Below are positions 60,965-64,000 of a stretch of 64,000 bases of DNA, one piece after another. Source of the DNA: Niallia sp. XMNu-256 (lineage in GTDB: Bacteria; Bacillota; Bacilli; Bacillales; Cytobacillaceae); NCBI RefSeq assembly GCF_036670015.1, contig NZ_CP137636.1, forward strand, positions 474,501-538,500. Reading direction: 5' to 3'. The position numbers and the translations under genes were made by a program. Under the pieces are notes generated by a model. That model saw nothing but the letters and a program-made list of their open reading frames with translations, had not been told where the DNA came from and did no database searches. Numbering within the stretch: the first letter of the stretch is position 1; the number at the start of each line of letters is the position of its first letter.

Positions 60965-62399
60965 ATTTAATCCTTCTTTCTAACACATTCGATACTTTTG
61001 TTAAAATCATAATGATAATGAAGTAAATAATACCAACGATTAACCACATTTGGAACGACTCTAAATTTCGAGCAATGATAATCTTTCCGCTTTGTGTTAA
61101 CTCATTAATACCGATAATCGATAGAATGGAAGTATCTTTTAATGTAATAACAAATTGGTTAATAAATGATGGAATCATCACACGAACTGCTTGTGGCAAG
61201 ACAACTTTAGACATCGCCTTTCCGTATGGAAGTCCTAAGCTTCGGGCCGCTTCCATTTGGCCTTTATCAATCGACTGAATACCACCACGAACAATTTCAG
61301 CCATATACGCACCTGCATTTAAGCTTAACGTAATTAAACCTGCCACAACAGCTGTAATTCGTATATCAAGTGCTGCAGGAATACCAAAATAAATAAAGAA
61401 TGCTTGTACAATTAGAGGGGTACCACGGAAAATATCAACATATACTGTGGCAATGATCCTTAATAATCTCGTTTTTGAAACTAGGAATAACCCGAAGACC
61501 ACACCGAGTGCCGAGGCAATGATTAAGGAAACAACCGTTAAAATCATCGTCATTTTTAAGCCAGTCATTAAGCTCGGAAAACTTTGTTTGAATAAACCGA
61601 AAAATCCCGTATCTTCTGCTACTTCCGACCCTGTTTCTAAATATCGATCTAAAATTTCTTGGTATTCACCTGATGCTCTTAAGTTCATCAAACCGTCATT
61701 AAACATTTGTAATAACTCAGCATTTTCACCTTTAGAAACAGCGAAGCCATATGAATTACCAGCTTCTTTTTCTGTAACAATCTTTAATCCATTGCCTTGT
61801 TTAACCCCATAAGCTAATACAGGGTAATCATCAAATGCTGCCACTGAGTTACCGGATTTTACATCTTCATACATATTCGCAGAGTCATCATATGTAACGA
61901 TGTCAAAGCCGTATTCATCTTGAATGCTTTGGGCAAAAGCAGCCCCTTCTGTTCCTGTCTTTATAGCAACTCTTTTCCCTTTTAGATCTTCATAAGATGA
62001 AATCGAATCATCGTTTTCATCAACTGCCATAATAACCCCTGAATCAAAATAAGGGTCTGAGAAGTCGAATTTCTTTGCCCGTTCTTCAGTAATACTCATA
62101 CCTGCAATTACTGCATCTACCTGTTTTGCTTCTAAGGCTTGTACAGCTGCATTAAAGCCAAGAGGTTTAATTTCATATTTAAAACCTTGATCTTCTGCAA
62201 TTGCTTTTAATAAATCCATGTCTATTCCAACAAATTCGCCATTCACATCTTGGAATTCAAATGGGGCAAAGGTGACATCGGTACCGATTACATAAGTTTT
62301 TTCTTCTGCATGTACATTGGTTGTCGATGCTAACGAAAATGTTGTAAACAGTACCAACATAAACATAAAAAGTGATGAAAGTTTCTTAGCTGTCTTCAT
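60951..62399 (-). CDS. Fused amino acid ABC transporter binding protein and permease (GlnH-GlnP type)
   Basis: A 482-residue fusion. Signal sequence (residues 8-31), then a GlnH-like binding domain (33-255: [48 protein letters not shown]), then a GlnP permease with five helices (270-478) and the EAA loop [25 protein letters not shown]. The binding domain Arg/Asp pattern fits glutamine or a related polar amino acid. Permease and ATPase overlap, so they are translationally coupled. Confidence 0.93.
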   Translation of the reverse strand: MKTAKKLSSLFMFMLVLFTTFSLASTTNVHAEEKTYVIGTDVTFAPFEFQDVNGEFVGIDMDLLKAIAEDQGFKYEIKPLGFNAAVQALEAKQVDAVIAGMSITEERAKKFDFSDPYFDSGVIMAVDENDDSISSYEDLKGKRVAIKTGTEGAAFAQSIQDEYGFDIVTYDDSANMYEDVKSGNSVAAFDDYPVLAYGVKQGNGLKIVTEKEAGNSYGFAVSKGENAELLQMFNDGLMNLRASGEYQEILDRYLETGSEVAEDTGFFGLFKQSFPSLMTGLKMTMILTVVSLIIASALGVVFGLFLVSKTRLLRIIATVYVDIFRGTPLIVQAFFIYFGIPAALDIRITAVVAGLITLSLNAGAYMAEIVRGGIQSIDKGQMEAARSLGLPYGKAMSKVVLPQAVRVMIPSFINQFVITLKDTSILSIIGINELTQSGKIIIARNLESFQMWLIVGIIYFIIIMILTKVSNVLERRIKYGKN

Positions 62400-62780
62400 A
62401 TCTTCTCTCCTTTAAATGATGAGTTTGTTAAGTGCAATAAATTAAATTTTGTGAATTATATAACAAATAGAATCAAACCATCCTGTTATAATTTAGTTTT
62501 ATAGCTGGGGGTATTAATGGGGATTCAACTTTATTAATTATACATGTTACTTCCGCTCGAATAAAAAACAATTTTTTCCAGTTAATGATTTTTTGAAATT
62601 AATTCACCTCAACGATTTTACCATAAATATAGGGCCTAGGTATAGAGGTGCAGGTCGAATGAAATTAGCTTTAAATTCATTTATAAAACTTTTGGTCCTA
62701 TTAAGTAGCCCCTCTTGATTAAAATGAATGATTAGAGGAAAATTTCAAGTAGTATAGAAAAAATGACTAGAGGGTATTCG
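62400..62780. other. 381-bp intergenic region
   Basis: AT-rich DNA upstream of the glutamine-type operon (minus) and the 70-residue ORF (plus). No riboswitch or repeat was recognised. Confidence 0.5.
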
Positions 62781-62993
62781 ATGAAGGTATATAAGCTTAA
62801 AAGAAAATTTCGAGGCTATAAAAAGGGAACACAGTTTTATTTGGTCGCTCAATCAGAATTTATTGGAGTTAAAGAGTTTGTGTTGAGAACAAAGGATTTA
62901 GCAGATAGGGTATCCGTTAATGAAAGTGAACTATTTCAGAATTTTATTTTCATTGGAGTAAAAACAGTAAACGTAGAACAGAAAGACATCTAA
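62781..62993 (+). CDS. Small basic protein of unknown function
   Basis: About 70 residues starting MKVYKLKRKFRGYKKGTQF. Strongly basic N-terminus, then LVAQSEFIGVKEFVLRTKD, a predicted beta-rich small domain. ATG 62763 is in frame, but AGAGGG sits 5 bases before ATG 62781, which is preferred. I do not recognise the family. Its stop codon is directly followed by gyrB-derived sequence. Confidence 0.55.
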   Translation: MKVYKLKRKFRGYKKGTQFYLVAQSEFIGVKEFVLRTKDLADRVSVNESELFQNFIFIGVKTVNVEQKDI

Positions 62994-63367
62994 TCTTTCT
63001 TTTACCGATACATGCTTGAAGCGATAGAGCAGGGCTATATTTATTGTGCTCAACCACCTTTATACAAAGTTAGCAAGGGAGAAACATTCAATATGCTTAT
63101 AATGACCGCCAATTAGAAGAGATTATGGCTTCATTACCAGCATCTCCTAAGCCAAACTTGCAGCGTTATAAAGGATTAGGAGAAATGAATTCAAAGCAGT
63201 TATGGGAGACAACGATGAATCCTGAGACTAGAACTCTGTTAAAGGTGACGATTGATGACGCAAAAGTCGCTGAAGAAACAGTTGAAATGTTGATGGGAGA
63301 AAAGGTAGCACCACGCCGTCAATTCATCGAGGAAAATGCATTATACGTTAAGAACCTTGATGTATAA
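62994..63367 (+). pseudogene. gyrB: 3' stub of gyrB (DNA gyrase subunit B)
   Basis: Reads [29 protein letters not shown], then after a frameshift near 63072-63082 [58 protein letters not shown] and [18 protein letters not shown]. The YVKNLDV end and the absence of the ParE insertion show GyrB rather than ParE. It covers only the last 124 codons of about 640. The stub begins on the base after the preceding gene's stop. Confidence 0.88.
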
Positions 63368-63369
63368 CA

Positions 63370-63404
63370 GAATAAGAGGGTGTTCTTAAGGCATCCTCTT
63401 ATTC
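63370..63404. terminator. Bidirectional terminator
   Basis: AATAAGAGG (63371-63379) pairs with CCTCTTATT (63395-63403) between the gyrB stub and the convergent MarR gene, overlapping the marR stop. Confidence 0.75.
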
Positions 63405-63845
63405 ATCTGATAATCCCCAATCTAAAGCAAGAACTTCTTTTAAAGCAAGTAACCGATCCGTTCCAATTTGTTCTTGGACCTTCTTTTCTAACGTTGCTTT
63501 TAAAGCCTCATTTTTCTCGTAACACTCTTCACCTAGTGGGGTTAAACGCAAACACTTTTCTTTCTTATTATTTTCTACATTTTTCACCTCAACTAATCCT
63601 TTTGCTTCAAGGTTTTTAATAAACTTATGTGTAGCTTGCCTTGAAATGTCGACATGTTTAGAAATGTAAGCGATTGTGGGCTGTTTCTTATACGTTCGTG
63701 CCATTATAAACCATTCAGAATTCGATATATAAATATCACTATGGTCATTCCATAGTTTTTCAGTTAAGTTTCGAAGTTGATAATGACGTTCGCTTAATAG
63801 GTCGAATAAATCTAATTCTTCTAAATTCCTGTCCAATGACTTCAC
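63399..63845 (-). CDS. MarR-family transcriptional regulator
   Basis: A 148-residue MarR protein with the winged HTH TIAYISKHVDISRQATHKFI, KNLEAKGLVEVKNVENNKKEKCLRLT (wing with basic tip; residues about 58-108) and flanking dimer helices. It is divergent from a CarD-like gene, and a perfect 21-bp palindrome lies between them, so control of both genes by this protein is likely. Confidence 0.9.
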   Translation of the reverse strand: MKSLDRNLEELDLFDLLSERHYQLRNLTEKLWNDHSDIYISNSEWFIMARTYKKQPTIAYISKHVDISRQATHKFIKNLEAKGLVEVKNVENNKKEKCLRLTPLGEECYEKNEALKATLEKKVQEQIGTDRLLALKEVLALDWGLSDE

Positions 63846-63881
63846 TTCTTTCTAATTCTAAAAATAATATACAAAAGGTAG

Positions 63882-63902
63882 ATTGTCAATTAAATTGACA
63901 AT
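63882..63902. promoter_or_regulatory. Candidate MarR operator, perfect 21-bp palindrome
   Basis: ATTGTCAATT-A-AATTGACAAT with 10-bp arms. It covers the -35 of the rightward promoter (63895-63900) and supplies a TTGACA on the minus strand (63889-63884) for marR. Confidence 0.85.
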
Positions 63903-63923
63903 AATAAAGGAATGTCCTATAAT
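63895..63923 (+). promoter_or_regulatory. Consensus promoter of the CarD-like gene
   Basis: TTGACA (63895-63900), 17-bp spacer, TATAAT (63918-63923); perfect consensus. It overlaps the palindrome above, so it is expected to be strong and repressible. Confidence 0.9.
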
Positions 63924-63963
63924 AAGATTAGAACGAAAATTCAAAAATGTAGGGGAAATGTAG

Positions 63964-64000
63964 ATGTTTAATATTGGAGATGTCATTATTTATTCGGAAC
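63964..64000 (+). CDS. CarD/CdnL-like regulator, N-terminal start (partial)
   Basis: ATG 63964 after GTAGGGGAAA gives MFNIGDVIIYSE before the window ends. MFxIGDxIxYxxHG is the common N-terminus of CarD/CdnL/TRCF-interaction-domain proteins, which bind RNA polymerase beta. Only 12 residues are visible. Confidence 0.55.
   Translation, partial: MFNIGDVIIYSE

Overview
The window looks like chromosomal DNA of a low-GC, endospore-forming type Firmicute (Bacillaceae, Bacillus sensu lato). The evidence is strong AGGAGG-type ribosome sites, TTGACA/TATAAT promoters, many GTG/TTG starts, and B. subtilis-type families and neighbourhoods (yoaS-yozG-yoaT, yvbH, ytoQ, bmrA-like, dacC-like, opuA-like). There are no rRNA or tRNA genes, no prophage and no CRISPR array.

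Layout. 0-14 kb: the 3' end of a MetE-like methionine synthase gene, then several sulfur-linked genes (OsmC, a class V aminotransferase/cysteine desulfurase-like protein, a HesB-like protein, a triple-rhodanese lipoprotein, a YedF/DsrE-like protein). Among them lie an orphan glycine-betaine binding lipoprotein, a DUF421 membrane protein, YbaK, an oddly ordered penicillin-binding-type protein, YvbH, a LysR regulator, a branched-chain aminotransferase and an EamA transporter. 14-22 kb: YtoQ, a BmrA-like exporter, a base-excision-repair pair (Fpg/Nei-like glycosylase and endonuclease IV-like), a 52-bp tandem repeat array, yoaS-yozG-yoaT, an extra uppS and an XRE regulator. 22-30 kb: an SsuABC-like importer, an OpuA glycine-betaine importer with the permease fused to the binding protein, and a TIGR01777 epimerase. 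30-38 kb: a SEC-C protein, an old-yellow-enzyme/IclR/AAHS-transporter group, and an NCS2 purine/pyrimidine permease. 38-46 kb: a DUF3189 gene with no normal start codon, a Tat-exported phosphoesterase, and a thiS-thiF-thiG-thiH-tenI operon behind a consensus promoter and an attenuator-like leader hairpin. 46-64 kb: an MFS exporter, an M20 amidohydrolase, a GntR-controlled ABC operon, an orphan trpB, a decayed IS200/IS605 element, dacC, a second and longer 52-bp array, a hydroxyacid dehydrogenase, a glutamine-type importer with fused binding protein and permease, a gyrB relic, a MarR regulator and the start of a CarD-like gene.

The main signals beyond the genes are five. (1) Two unrelated-looking intergenic tandem arrays share exactly the same 52-bp period, and each unit carries an inverted repeat. 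(2) A family of structured elements with common ends (begins TTATCAGGCTTAACG, ends GTTTCACTTTAT) occurs in at least four places; one copy supplies the C-terminus of a gene and two sit just upstream of genes. (3) A leader hairpin precedes thiS where no TPP riboswitch is visible. (4) A serine penicillin-binding-type domain has its catalytic motifs in permuted order. (5) Several 3' gene stubs (an NmrA-like SDR, dacC, a sodium:solute symporter, gyrB) have broken 5' ends, three of which lie at or next to repeats.

All function calls come from reading the translations and from memory of families. No database search was run.
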